From assembly GCF_027627475.1 (NCBI RefSeq), contig NZ_CP115484.1, positions 4,134,501 through 4,198,500 on the forward strand: DNA of 64,000 nucleotides. The letters are read 5' to 3'. The DNA is from Paenibacillus sp. SYP-B4298 (lineage in GTDB: Bacteria > Bacillota > Bacilli > Paenibacillales > Paenibacillaceae). A model generated the notes under the pieces. It was given only the letters and a program-made list of their open reading frames with translations, was not told where the DNA came from and did not search any database. The translations under genes and the position numbers were made by a program. Below, one piece after another: positions 9,201 to 17,930 of the stretch; within the stretch, counting starts at the first letter, position 1; each line of letters opens with the position of its first letter.

Positions 9201-9239
9201 AAGATATACATGGGAAGTTAATTTAGAGGAGGAAGCACC

Positions 9240-10043
9240 TTGTCGGATTTTTTCCGCAGTTTTATTGAAAACTTCAGCAATTTCTTTGACTGGAATACGA
9301 TCGTCACGACGCTAAGCGATCCGGTTAGCTGGGGGATTATCGGTACGCTCATTATTCTGGAAGGATTGCTCTCGGCGGATAACGCGCTCGTGCTCGCCGT
9401 GATGGTCAAGCATCTTCCAAAAGAGCAGCAGAAGAAGGCATTATTTTACGGTATTTTGGGTGCTTACGTCTTCCGTTTCCTAGCCATCGGTGTCGGAACC
9501 TTCCTGGTAAAGATCACCTGGGTGAAGGTCGCTGGCGGACTCTATCTGCTATGGATCGCGCTTAGCAATCTGTTCGACCTTCAGTTCAAGCTGGCGCGAG
9601 TCGGCGGCATTCCTCTCCTTCCCTATATCGGCAAGAAACCTAGTGAGGACGATGAAGTGGTCAACAAGGGCATGGGCTTCTGGCGGACTGTGCTCGCTGT
9701 GGAGATGATGGACATCGCATTCAGCATCGACAGCGTATTGGCTGCATTTGGTGTAAGCGAGCAGCTATGGGTACTGTTCCTGGGCGGCATTCTGGGCGTC
9801 CTGATGATGCGCGGCGTTGCTCAAGTATTCCTGAGGCTGATTGAGAAGTTCCCTGAGCTGGAGAAGGCGGCCTTCATTCTGATCGTCATTATCGGTGCGA
9901 AGATGATCGCTGAGGCGCTGGGCGCGCATATTCCTCATTATCTGTTCTTCTCGCTGCTGATTATCGTGTTTGTCGGCACGATGATTCTGAGCGTAATGAA
10001 AAAGAAAAAATCCGAAGACCATACCAAGGGCCATTCGATGTAA
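9240..10043 (+). CDS. terC: TerC-family integral membrane protein
   Basis: A 267-residue polytopic membrane protein. Translation starts at TTG, seven bases after AGAGGAGG. TerC hallmarks are visible: EGLLSADNALVLAVMVKHLP near residues 40-60 and AVEMMDIAFSIDSVLAAFGVS near residue 160, the two acidic motifs placed inside the membrane, plus several other hydrophobic helices. TerC/YkoY/Alx proteins are linked to tellurite resistance and to Mn2+ export or loading of exported proteins. Gene order TerD-TerA-TerC suggests a membrane complex with the upstream Ca2+-binding proteins. A hairpin with a T-rich tail follows eight bases after the stop. Confidence 0.95.
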   Translation: MSDFFRSFIENFSNFFDWNTIVTTLSDPVSWGIIGTLIILEGLLSADNALVLAVMVKHLPKEQQKKALFYGILGAYVFRFLAIGVGTFLVKITWVKVAGGLYLLWIALSNLFDLQFKLARVGGIPLLPYIGKKPSEDDEVVNKGMGFWRTVLAVEMMDIAFSIDSVLAAFGVSEQLWVLFLGGILGVLMMRGVAQVFLRLIEKFPELEKAAFILIVIIGAKMIAEALGAHIPHYLFFSLLIIVFVGTMILSVMKKKKSEDHTKGHSM

Positions 10044-10050
10044 ACTGCAT

Positions 10051-10076
10051 AACTCTCCTGCACGGAGAGTTATTTT
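10051..10076 (+). terminator. terminator or attenuator between TerC and the biosynthetic cluster
   Basis: AACTCTCC, a 5-base loop, GGAGAGTT, then ATTTTAAATT. A perfect 8-bp stem with a moderate T-tract just after terC. It may separate the membrane/Ca2+ part of the operon from the enzymes downstream or reduce their expression. Confidence 0.6.
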
Positions 10077-10126
10077 AAATTCGGATCTATCTTTCGCTGC
10101 ACAACTGATAGACAGGGGATAGCATA

Positions 10127-11290
10127 ATGCGCTACTTTAATTATTTATCCAGGGATGAAGAGGCCGATATTTTTCATTTGCCGCCACAAACCTTTAACAA
10201 CACCACAGACAAGGAGCATCTGGCGCTGGCTGTCGGTGCCGCGCTGTACATGCCCGCTACGCGCCAGACCATCGCAGAGGATCTGGCCTCCTCCAAGCTG
10301 AAGGGGGTCGCATCGGTCGTGCTTGATCTGGAGGATGCGATAGGCGACGAGCAGGCTGCCGAGGCAGAGCATTCTCTAGTCCTGCAGCTTCATCGACTCG
10401 CACTGTTGCTGGAGACCGGCAAGCTGGATAAGGAGCATCTGCCGCTCTTATTCATTCGCGTCCGCTCCCCCGAGCAATTGGATCGAATGATAGAAAGTAT
10501 CGGCTCTTGCATGAAATGGTTGACCGGAGTCGTATTCCCCAAATTCAATGCGGAAATCGGTGAGCGCTATCTCCTGCAATTGCAGCGTTATAACGAGTCA
10601 AAGCCGTTACCGTCGCCCGTGCTCTATGGGATGCCGATTCTGGAAACCTCGGAGGTGCTGTACCGTGAATCACGTCCTCAGACACTGCGCGCCATTAAGC
10701 TGCTGCTTGACCGTTATCGGGACTATATACTGAATGTGCGGATTGGAGCCACCGATTTTTCCAGCCTGTTCGGCCTCAGGCGAAGCCCGGACATGACCAT
10801 CTATGATATTCATGTCGTTCGCGATTGCATCACGGATATTGTGAACCAATTCGGCCGAATGGCAGATAATTATGTGCTCTCCGGTGCGGTATGGGAATAT
10901 TTCTCCCCTACCGGAGCGTCCGATGCCTTCACCGAGGGGCTGATTCGGGAAGTGAAGCTGGACAAGGAGAACGGGCTGGTCGGCAAGACCATCATTCACC
11001 CTACCCATATCGGCCCGGTACAGGCTTTGTATGTGGTCACCTTTGAGGAATACGCCGATGCCACAGCGATTATTGCGGGCAATACGGGCTGCCAGGGCGT
11101 GCTCAAGAGCCAGCACAACAACAAAATGAATGAAATCAAGCCCCATCTCAATTGGGCAGAACGAATAATGAAGCGATCAACAATATATGGGGTGCTGAAT
11201 GAACGACAAAACTTCACGGCTCTCCTCGGCACTGCCGGACAGGAGCCGCCACATTTACAACGTATTAGAGGAGTTGGAGGTCACTATTGA
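10127..11290 (+). CDS. HpcH/HpaI aldolase / citrate-lyase-beta-like protein of the Ter cluster
   Basis: A 387-residue protein of the CitE-like TIM-barrel family: ALYMPATR, VVLDLEDAIGDEQ (the metal-binding DLEDA motif, about residues 64-76), LFIRVRS, GVVFPKF and KTIIHPTHIGPVQ near the end. Such enzymes cleave or form C-C bonds on acyl-CoA or oxo-acid substrates with Mg2+. GGGGAT precedes the ATG. It is the first of five genes that recur together in Ter-linked clusters and were proposed by comparative genomics to make a nucleoside-like metabolite; its own substrate is unknown. Its last 92 bases overlap the next gene in another frame; the C-terminal ~30 residues may therefore be poorly conserved. 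Confidence 0.85.
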   Translation: MRYFNYLSRDEEADIFHLPPQTFNNTTDKEHLALAVGAALYMPATRQTIAEDLASSKLKGVASVVLDLEDAIGDEQAAEAEHSLVLQLHRLALLLETGKLDKEHLPLLFIRVRSPEQLDRMIESIGSCMKWLTGVVFPKFNAEIGERYLLQLQRYNESKPLPSPVLYGMPILETSEVLYRESRPQTLRAIKLLLDRYRDYILNVRIGATDFSSLFGLRRSPDMTIYDIHVVRDCITDIVNQFGRMADNYVLSGAVWEYFSPTGASDAFTEGLIREVKLDKENGLVGKTIIHPTHIGPVQALYVVTFEEYADATAIIAGNTGCQGVLKSQHNNKMNEIKPHLNWAERIMKRSTIYGVLNERQNFTALLGTAGQEPPHLQRIRGVGGHY

Positions 11291-12680
11291 CGTCCATAGC
11301 AATCCGTGCGGCCTGCCGCTCGATGCGTTGTTCCGCATGGCAGCACGCTTGAACAAGAAGCGCAGCTTCCTGTTCGTCAGCCGGGTTCTGGGCAAGCATA
11401 TCCCCGTGCCGCCAAGTCTGTCTCTGCTCGCTGGAGCGGCACTGGCCTGTCTGTATGGACAACAGCATCGCCAGGTTGAAGAGATTGCCGCAGCGTTCAT
11501 CGACCCGCATCAAGCGGGCGCGGTCTACCGCCGGATACGGCAGCACAAGCTGACGGTGAAGGAGCCGCTGTTGTTTATCGGCTTTGCCGAGACAGCTACG
11601 GCGCTCGGACACAGCATGTATGACATGTTTGACGGGCCGGTACGCTACCTGCACACGACGCGCGAGATGCTAACGAGCCGCGAGCCGGTGATCAGCTTTG
11701 AGGAGGAGCATTCCCATGCCACCTCGCATCGCTGCTACCCGCTGGATGCCCAGTTTCTATCCGGTGGGGAGACGGTGGTGCTGGTCGATGACGAGCTCAC
11801 TACCGGCAAGACCGCATGCAATATCATCTCCAGCCTGCACCAGCGCTGCCCGCGTCCCCGTTATGTCGTCGCAAGTCTGCTCGACTGGCGCTCGGAGGCG
11901 GACAAGCAACGCTTTCGCGAGCTGGAGCGCACACTTGGCATCACCATCGAGTGCGTAGCGCTCGTTCAGGGCGAGCTGACTATATCCGGGGCACTCAGCG
12001 AGGAACAACTGAAGGCCTTGCTGCCGACTACGCTCAACAGCCTGCCGGACGCTCCGCTGGCCGGACAGGTGAAGCGACATGACATTGGACGCTTCTTCAC
12101 TCATGCTGAAGCGGATTCCCCCCGTGCTCTCGCTTACTCTATCGGTGCAGCCTTGAATCATCATGAGGCTGGCGCGGCACCCGCCCACAGTTCCCTGCCT
12201 CCACAATCGCCCGCTCCCTATCTGCAATGGACAGGCCGATTCGGCCTCGATGCCACCGGTCAGCAGGAGCTGGACGAGCAGTTGGAAGCAGCCGCTGCCT
12301 GGCTGCGAGGCTTGCGCCGCGGGGAGCGGCTGCTCTGTATGGGAACGGGAGAGTTTATGTACATTCCGATGCGGATCGCAGCGCTGCTGGGCCAAGGTAC
12401 GATGTACCAATCCAGTACCCGCAGCCCGGTTCACCCGCTAGCGCACAAGGACTATGCGATTCAGAATGCCTATCGCTATCTGTCCCCTGATGATCCACAA
12501 ACATTGAATTATATGTACAATATCAGCCCTGGGCAATATGATGAGCTGTTCGTCTTCATGGAGCGAAGCATCGGGGAAGCTCAGGAGGCTCCATTCGTGG
12601 AGGCGCTGCGGGCTACACGCATCCCTATGATCCATATCATCTATTGCAGCCGGGAGCCTGACGCGGAGGTGAGCGCATGA
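11199..12680 (+). CDS. phosphoribosyltransferase with C-terminal TRSP domain
   Basis: A 493-residue protein. Residues ~15-270 fit the PRTase_2 family: VVLVDDELTTGKTACNIISS near 190-210 is a PRPP-binding loop. The C-terminal ~200 residues contain the motif from which the TRSP domain is named (YQSSTRSPVHPLAHKDYAI) and ERLLCMGTGEFMYIPMRIA. The family is assumed to move a phosphoribosyl group onto an unknown base. The ATG at 11199 lies within the preceding gene; the next in-frame ATG (11337) would remove conserved sequence (GLPLDALFRMAARLNKKRSF), so the 92-base overlap appears genuine. The stop overlaps the next start (ATGA). Confidence 0.87.
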   Translation: MNDKTSRLSSALPDRSRHIYNVLEELEVTIDVHSNPCGLPLDALFRMAARLNKKRSFLFVSRVLGKHIPVPPSLSLLAGAALACLYGQQHRQVEEIAAAFIDPHQAGAVYRRIRQHKLTVKEPLLFIGFAETATALGHSMYDMFDGPVRYLHTTREMLTSREPVISFEEEHSHATSHRCYPLDAQFLSGGETVVLVDDELTTGKTACNIISSLHQRCPRPRYVVASLLDWRSEADKQRFRELERTLGITIECVALVQGELTISGALSEEQLKALLPTTLNSLPDAPLAGQVKRHDIGRFFTHAEADSPRALAYSIGAALNHHEAGAAPAHSSLPPQSPAPYLQWTGRFGLDATGQQELDEQLEAAAAWLRGLRRGERLLCMGTGEFMYIPMRIAALLGQGTMYQSSTRSPVHPLAHKDYAIQNAYRYLSPDDPQTLNYMYNISPGQYDELFVFMERSIGEAQEAPFVEALRATRIPMIHIIYCSREPDAEVSA

Positions 12681-13852
12681 ACAAGTCGTTGAATGAAGAC
12701 CGTCCCACTCCCCTCGCCCTTGCACACATGACAGCAAAGACGGCTCCGCTCACTGGCAGCTATTCGGCCGAGGATGTGGAGTTTCTGCTCAAGGATCTGA
12801 GCGAGGTCAAGCTGGAGCGACCCACGGAGGATCGCGAGGAGGCATTGCAGTCCGGGGTTCATTATTCCGAGATGCTGCCGGTGGAATATCAGCCATCGGA
12901 GTCCTATATCCAGCTCTTTCACCAGACGCTTGCGGCCACGTCGCGCAAGGTCGCGCTCGCCGCGGCTGCCTGCGCTGAGCTGATTATCGCCAAGCGCGGA
13001 TACAATACGACCATCGCCTCGCTGGCCCGCGCCGGCACACCGATCGGCATCCTGATCAAGCGGTATATCCGGCAGTTGCATGGCCGGGAGCTGCCGCATT
13101 ATAGCATCTCGATCATCCGTGGCAAGGGAATCGACGAGAATGCCGTCCATTACATGCTGCGCCGCCATCCCGACCATTCGATTCAGTTCGTTGACGGGTG
13201 GACTGGCAAGGGTGCCATTCGTCAGGTGCTTACCCGCGCTTGTGCAGATTTCCAGGCGCGCTACGGCATCAGCCTGAACGATGACCTGGCTGTACTCGCT
13301 GATCCAGGCTGCTGTGCGGAGACCTATGGAACAAGGGAAGACTTCCTGATCCCAAGCGCTTGCCTCAACTCCACCGTATCCGGTCTGATGAGCCGCACGG
13401 TCCTGCGGGCCGACCTCATCGGGCCACAGGACTTCCACGGCGCCAAGTTCTATAAGGAATGGCTGGAGCAGGATGTATCGAATCTGTTCGTTGACCGGAT
13501 CGCGGCTCACTTCGAGGAGGTGGCGCAGGAGGCTCGGGAGCTGGCTGCCGCCAGACTAGGCGATCCCGCGCAGATGGCGGTGACCTGGCAAGGCATAACC
13601 TCTATAAGGCGGCTGCAGGAGGCTCACGGCATCGATGATATGAACCTGGTCAAGCCGGGTGTAGGCGAGACGACACGGGTGCTGCTGCGGCGGGTACCAT
13701 GGAAGATTCTGATCGATAGAGCCGATAATCCCAATCTGGAGCACATCATGCTGCTGGCTCAGGATCGCGGCGTCGCCGTGGAGATTGACCCGCAGTTGGA
13801 ATATTCATGCTGTGGCCTGATCAAGAAGCTGAAGGGAGCGGCGAACGAATGA
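12677..13852 (+). CDS. StiP-family protein (PRTase-like domain plus PELOTA-like C-terminus)
   Basis: A 391-residue protein of the family annotated as cysteine protease StiP, which comparative analysis reclassified as a PRTase-like fold. Key stretches are SYIQLFHQTL, SLARAGTPIGILIKRY, SIIRGKGIDENAVHYML and FVDGWTGKGAI, the last resembling a PRPP loop. About the final 90 residues (RVPWKILID...IMLLAQDRGVAVEID) look like the PELOTA RNA-binding domain found at the end of these proteins. It overlaps both neighbours by ATGA, so it is translationally coupled in the biosynthetic cluster. The protease label is doubtful; the substrate is not known. Confidence 0.85.
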   Translation: MNKSLNEDRPTPLALAHMTAKTAPLTGSYSAEDVEFLLKDLSEVKLERPTEDREEALQSGVHYSEMLPVEYQPSESYIQLFHQTLAATSRKVALAAAACAELIIAKRGYNTTIASLARAGTPIGILIKRYIRQLHGRELPHYSISIIRGKGIDENAVHYMLRRHPDHSIQFVDGWTGKGAIRQVLTRACADFQARYGISLNDDLAVLADPGCCAETYGTREDFLIPSACLNSTVSGLMSRTVLRADLIGPQDFHGAKFYKEWLEQDVSNLFVDRIAAHFEEVAQEARELAAARLGDPAQMAVTWQGITSIRRLQEAHGIDDMNLVKPGVGETTRVLLRRVPWKILIDRADNPNLEHIMLLAQDRGVAVEIDPQLEYSCCGLIKKLKGAANE

Positions 13853-14661
13853 TCTTTGCCAGCGATCTCGACCGCACCCTGCTCTACTCGCTCCATGCGC
13901 TGGGAGGCTCACTTCCCTCCTACCCGGTCATCGTGGCCGAGCAGGCCGAGGGGCGCGCCATTTCCTATATTAGCCGAACGACGGCTGAGCTGCTCCGTGA
14001 CCTAGAACGGCAAGCGATAGTATTCATTCCTGTAACGACCCGAACCATCGCGCAATACAGCCGCATTCAATTTTTCGCGACAGAGATGGTTCCCAAGTAT
14101 GCCATCGTGAGCAACGGCGGCAATGTGCTGATCGAAGGCACGCCCCGGCAGGAATGGACGGAGCATATTCATCAGCAGTTGGCTAACTGCGCCCCTGCTG
14201 CGGAAGTGGACAACCTGTTCGAGCGCAGCTTCGCCTCGCCGGACTGGACCGTGAAGCGGACGCATTCCGACGAGCTGTTCTATACCGTGCAGTTGGTACG
14301 CGAGCGCTTGCCGGATGGGCTAGACCGTGAGCTGCAGACCGCGCTGCAGCCGTTGAACTGGACGGTGTCGCTGCAAGGACGCAAGCTTTATCTGGTTCCT
14401 TCCTGTGTGAACAAAGGGGCTGCACTTCGTTACATTAAGACGCTTACGAGCAGACCGCGAGTGGCAGCGGCTGGCGATTCCCTGCTCGATGAATCACTGT
14501 TGGCGGAGGCCAGCTTCGCCCTAGTCCCCAGGCATGGTGAGTTCAAGCAATATTATGGAGATCAGTCTCCCTACCCTTATACCGAAGCAGCGGGCATGGA
14601 TGCCGCTCATGAATTGATTACACGGGCAATGGAGTGGTTCAATACGTATGCATACAATTAA
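13849..14661 (+). CDS. HAD-superfamily hydrolase (Cof-like) of the Ter cluster
   Basis: A 270-residue HAD phosphatase. The nucleophile motif DLDRT lies at residues 6-10 (Asp6 nucleophile, Asp8 acid/base). Motif II is in IPVTTRT, motif III Lys in YLVPSCVNKG, and motif IV in VAAAGDSLLDESLL, the order expected for a Cof-type C2-capped hydrolase. It probably removes phosphate from a (phospho)ribosylated intermediate made by the PRTase-like enzymes just upstream. The start is fixed by the ATGA overlap with the StiP gene; the end overlaps the ATP-grasp gene by 14 bases. Confidence 0.88.
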   Translation: MIFASDLDRTLLYSLHALGGSLPSYPVIVAEQAEGRAISYISRTTAELLRDLERQAIVFIPVTTRTIAQYSRIQFFATEMVPKYAIVSNGGNVLIEGTPRQEWTEHIHQQLANCAPAAEVDNLFERSFASPDWTVKRTHSDELFYTVQLVRERLPDGLDRELQTALQPLNWTVSLQGRKLYLVPSCVNKGAALRYIKTLTSRPRVAAAGDSLLDESLLAEASFALVPRHGEFKQYYGDQSPYPYTEAAGMDAAHELITRAMEWFNTYAYN

Positions 14662-15673
14662 CATCTGGTTTAACCGCTGGTTTTCGGTAGCTTATCATTA
14701 TATGAACATGCTGCGGGACAATCCGGACGGACGACCTGTCCGCCTGTTCGGTACCCATCCTGATCTGGAGCATATGTCCCTTCAGGCCTGCGATGTCAAG
14801 GAGGCAGAGCCGGAGGTAACAGGCGAGGCTTACATTGAGTTCTGCCTTGACTTCTGCCGAAGACATCACATTCATGTCTTTATTCCCCGTCTGCATCTGC
14901 TCGACATTGCCCGCCATGCGGAGCGGTTCGCTGCGATCGGAACTTCGGTGATGGCTTGTCGTAATATTGACCTGCTGGAGCGCATGATGCATAAGGATCA
15001 ATTCTACGAGCTGGCGCAGCGCACCGGTGCGGTTCCAGTTCCCGATTATGAGATCGTCAGGGATGCCGCCGGATTCAAGGCCGCCTACACGAAGCTGCAG
15101 GAGAAGGGACATCGTGTGTGCATCAAGCCGACCTTGGCTGAGGGAGGCAAGGGCTTCCGCGTGATCGTCGATCACAAGCAGCCGCTCACCGAGCTGTACG
15201 ATTGGGTCAATCACCGGATGACGTTGGACGAAGCGATGCAGACCTTGTCCTCGGCGGAGCAATTCGAGCCGCTGATGGTTATGGAGCTGCTGCCAGGAGA
15301 CGAGGTCAGTATTGACTGTGTCGCAACCGCCGAGGGCGAGCTGCTTACGGCGATTCCGCGCCGCAAGCTGCCTGGTCGCGTCTATCTGCTGGAGGATAAG
15401 GATGAACTACTCGCTATCGCGTCACAGGTAGCTGCCAGTTGCCGCATTCCCTATGCGTATAACATTCAAGTAAAGTATAATCAAGCTACAGCCAAGCTGC
15501 TAGAGATTAATCCGCGTCTTTCTGGAGGCGCCTATCTGTCCTGTCTGTCTGGTGTCAACCTGCCTTATCTGGCTGTACAAGCCGTGCTCGGCCATGAAGT
15601 CGCCAAGCCCTCGCCAGAGCTAGGCATCCGTGTCAGCTATGTGGAGCAGCCTGTGCGACTGCGCAACGTCTAG
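14648..15673 (+). CDS. ATP-grasp enzyme of the Ter cluster
   Basis: A 341-residue ATP-grasp ligase. Visible parts: an N-terminal Rossmann-like domain (HIHVFIPRLHLLDIARH), the ATP-binding lysine segment VCIKPTLAEGGKGFRVI, LMVMELLPGDEVSIDCVA, and the metal-binding LLEINPRLSGGAYLSCLSG near the end. These enzymes join a carboxylate to an amine or thiol via an acylphosphate. It is last in the five-gene run, suggesting a late condensation step. A weak GGAGTGG precedes the ATG inside the HAD gene. Confidence 0.88.
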   Translation: MHTINIWFNRWFSVAYHYMNMLRDNPDGRPVRLFGTHPDLEHMSLQACDVKEAEPEVTGEAYIEFCLDFCRRHHIHVFIPRLHLLDIARHAERFAAIGTSVMACRNIDLLERMMHKDQFYELAQRTGAVPVPDYEIVRDAAGFKAAYTKLQEKGHRVCIKPTLAEGGKGFRVIVDHKQPLTELYDWVNHRMTLDEAMQTLSSAEQFEPLMVMELLPGDEVSIDCVATAEGELLTAIPRRKLPGRVYLLEDKDELLAIASQVAASCRIPYAYNIQVKYNQATAKLLEINPRLSGGAYLSCLSGVNLPYLAVQAVLGHEVAKPSPELGIRVSYVEQPVRLRNV

Positions 15674-15999
15674 TCTAGCCAAGGCCGAGCCTTCCAGCGA
15701 CGGCCTGTATGGCTGACCTAGGGGGCAGGGGGCAGCATGAGACGAGCAGCATACTCGCAGCCAATCTGTGCAACAGTGTATGTCAGGTCACCCGAAGCGG
15801 ATGGCGGATGGGAGCTTGCGTCGCTCAGATAGCGCGGTCAGGCATGGCAAGCACGGCCGCGAATGAGAGACATCAAGCAGGCAAGCATGTACAGGTGCGA
15901 CCTCAGCAGAGTAGCCGCAGCCAGCAGGCCGTAACCGGATAGGAGTATTGCGGCCCAGAGGATGCAGGCAGTGGCTTGGTTGAACGGGAGGTGAACAGA
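15674..15999. other. intergenic gap inside the Ter operon, no feature seen
   Basis: In these 326 bases I see no convincing gene, promoter or terminator. A 77-codon plus-strand frame (15709-15942) has no ribosome-binding site and an Arg/Gln/Ser-rich translation without recognisable features. Confidence 0.4.
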
Positions 16000-16719
16000 A
16001 TGCAGCAATACCGAATTCCATTAATCGTCTCGGCAGCAGGCTACCCTGTCTCCTTGCTGCTGCTCCTATGGCTGCCTGTGCCGCTCGTGCTGCTGGCACC
16101 CGTGCTATTATCGCTCGTCAGTCTAGGCATAGCGGGCTATATTCACCGTCAGGAGCTTAGAGCCGTGCGGCTTGAGGCGGGAGTGCTTCCGCCAGTGCCC
16201 GCATCCGCAAGCTCCTCTGCCCCGCCGCGGGGAACCAGCGAGGCTGCCGGGGCCATCCCGCCCGTAACGGAGGGACACTCCCCCGCTGCGGAACGATCGG
16301 CATATGATTCGCCTGCTCCGTCCGCAGAGTGGGAGCCTGCGCTCGAATATATCGCCGTTATCGAGGAGAGCATCATCTCGGAGGGGCAGAAGAACACGCT
16401 CGATAACGAGATTGTCGAGAAGACGCTGGCACTGCTGGCACGAATCGCAAGGCTGGTGCCTCAACTGCAGGAGCTGAACGACAGCAGCATCAATCATAAT
16501 ATTCAAAGGCTCATATTCAAGGATTTGAACGGAGCTATCAATCCTTTTTTGAAGCTGAGCGGTGAAGCAAAGCGCCGCAACCGCCGTCTGCTGCTCGATG
16601 GCATTAAGGATATTAATTCCAAGCTATCCTTGTATGTAGAAACGATGGAGCAGAAGGATCTGCTGGAGCTACAGACTCGAATGGAGCTGATCTCCGAGCG
16701 GTACCGGACAACAGATTAA
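16000..16719 (+). CDS. XpaC-like membrane-anchored protein next to TelA
   Basis: A 239-residue protein starting at an ATG six bases after GGGAGGTG. Two closely spaced hydrophobic helices (about residues 5-25 and 27-45) form an N-terminal hairpin, then comes a Pro/Ala/Ser-rich spacer (~60-115), then a helical cytoplasmic domain (EESIISEGQKNTLDNEIVEK, LVPQLQEL, LYVETMEQKDLLELQ). This layout and the place directly before telA match XpaC, the partner of the TelA homologue YaaN in Bacillus. I assign it by layout and context, since sequence recognition is weak. It sits 16 bases before telA. Confidence 0.6.
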   Translation: MQQYRIPLIVSAAGYPVSLLLLLWLPVPLVLLAPVLLSLVSLGIAGYIHRQELRAVRLEAGVLPPVPASASSSAPPRGTSEAAGAIPPVTEGHSPAAERSAYDSPAPSAEWEPALEYIAVIEESIISEGQKNTLDNEIVEKTLALLARIARLVPQLQELNDSSINHNIQRLIFKDLNGAINPFLKLSGEAKRRNRRLLLDGIKDINSKLSLYVETMEQKDLLELQTRMELISERYRTTD

Positions 16720-16735
16720 CAAGGAGGTTTTATAG

Positions 16736-17830
16736 ATGGCAGCAAATCCTTTGGTTCGCATCAAGGAGGAAGATACGGCCAAGATGGAACACGAGGCGAT
16801 ACAGCTCATGCAGAGAGTATCCGCCGCGGACAGTATGGAGCTTGAACCACTGATGGATCAGATTGGCCGAATGGGTCAAAAAACGATGGAAAAAGCCGGG
16901 CAATCGCTGGCGATGCTTGACCGTCCGGTCAAGGAGCTGATGTCGGGCAAGCGCGACGAAATTCCCAACAACATATTAAAGCTGCGCAGCGAGATCGAAT
17001 CGCTCAGCAAGAGCAAGCAGCTTGGCTTCCTGGATCGTATGCTGCGTAAAACAGCGCTCAAAAACTATGTATATAAGTATCAGTCCGTCAGAACGAACGT
17101 TGACGCTATCATTCAATCCTTGCGCCACGGGCGCGATACATTGCAAGAGAATGTCGTCTACATGAAGAATCTGAAGAAGTCGTCCATTCAAGAGGTATAC
17201 AACCTGGAGCTGCGTATTGCTATGGGCAACAAGCTGAAGGCGCTATTCGAGCAGGAGATGGCCAAGCCTGAAAATGCCGACCGCATCACTCATCTGGAGA
17301 AAGGGCTCCGCAAGGTCGTTACCCGTGTTCAATCGTTCACCGAGATGATCATGCTATACCAGCAAGCCATTGCGGGCGCCGATATTATTAATGACAATAA
17401 CGACAAGCTCATCGACTCTGTCGATGCCACCATCGATAAGACGCAGCATCTGTTGACCGTATCCGCGATGATTTCCATGGCGCTTGACGACCAGCTCAAG
17501 ACAATTGATGCCGTCAATTCAGCTAATGCGACACTACAGCATATGTTTGAAGAGAATTCTCGTCTGCTGAAGGAAACGACGCAGAAAACGACCGAGCTGA
17601 TGGGCAAACCGGGGATGCAGATGGAATCGGTTGACCGCGCGATGAGCGATCTATATACAGCGCTGGATCTGTACGAGCAGTCCAACCGCAGCATTATTCA
17701 ATCGGCTAACGAGCATACGAAGCGCATGACGGACATTAACCAACAGCTTAGCCAGCGGCTCGGCCTGACCCAGGGCAATACGGCATCCTTGCCTTCAGCC
17801 GAGCAGCCGCTGTCCAGCTTTTTGGAATAA
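16736..17830 (+). CDS. telA: TelA-family toxic anion resistance protein (YceH-like)
   Basis: A 364-residue, almost wholly helical protein with an excellent AAGGAGG before the ATG. Family features: KSKQLGFLDRMLRKTALKNYVYKYQSVRTN near residues 85-125, RHGRDTLQENVVYM, LELRIAMGNKL, and a C-terminal helical bundle (AMISMALDDQLKTIDAVNSANATLQ; ENSRLLKETTQKTTELM). TelA homologues confer tellurite and other toxic-anion resistance by an unknown mechanism and accompany TerD/TerC in Bacillus (yceH). It is predicted to be cytoplasmic, perhaps docking on the membrane protein encoded just before it. Confidence 0.93.
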   Translation: MAANPLVRIKEEDTAKMEHEAIQLMQRVSAADSMELEPLMDQIGRMGQKTMEKAGQSLAMLDRPVKELMSGKRDEIPNNILKLRSEIESLSKSKQLGFLDRMLRKTALKNYVYKYQSVRTNVDAIIQSLRHGRDTLQENVVYMKNLKKSSIQEVYNLELRIAMGNKLKALFEQEMAKPENADRITHLEKGLRKVVTRVQSFTEMIMLYQQAIAGADIINDNNDKLIDSVDATIDKTQHLLTVSAMISMALDDQLKTIDAVNSANATLQHMFEENSRLLKETTQKTTELMGKPGMQMESVDRAMSDLYTALDLYEQSNRSIIQSANEHTKRMTDINQQLSQRLGLTQGNTASLPSAEQPLSSFLE

Positions 17831-17930
17831 TCTGCGCCCCCTCGCATACGAATGATAACGCGAGGCTTGAAGCTCATCCCACCTGAAGGCAGCAGCAAGC
17901 TTCGCGTAAGCCGTTCTTGCGGAGGTGCGT

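Noticed and set aside
12677-13852. Cysteine protease function for the StiP-family gene
   Set aside because: No convincing Cys-His protease motif; the VDGWTGKGAI loop and gene neighbours fit a PRTase-like role better.
15709-15942. 77-codon frame between the ATP-grasp and XpaC-like genes
   Set aside because: No ribosome-binding site and no protein-like features; probably non-coding.
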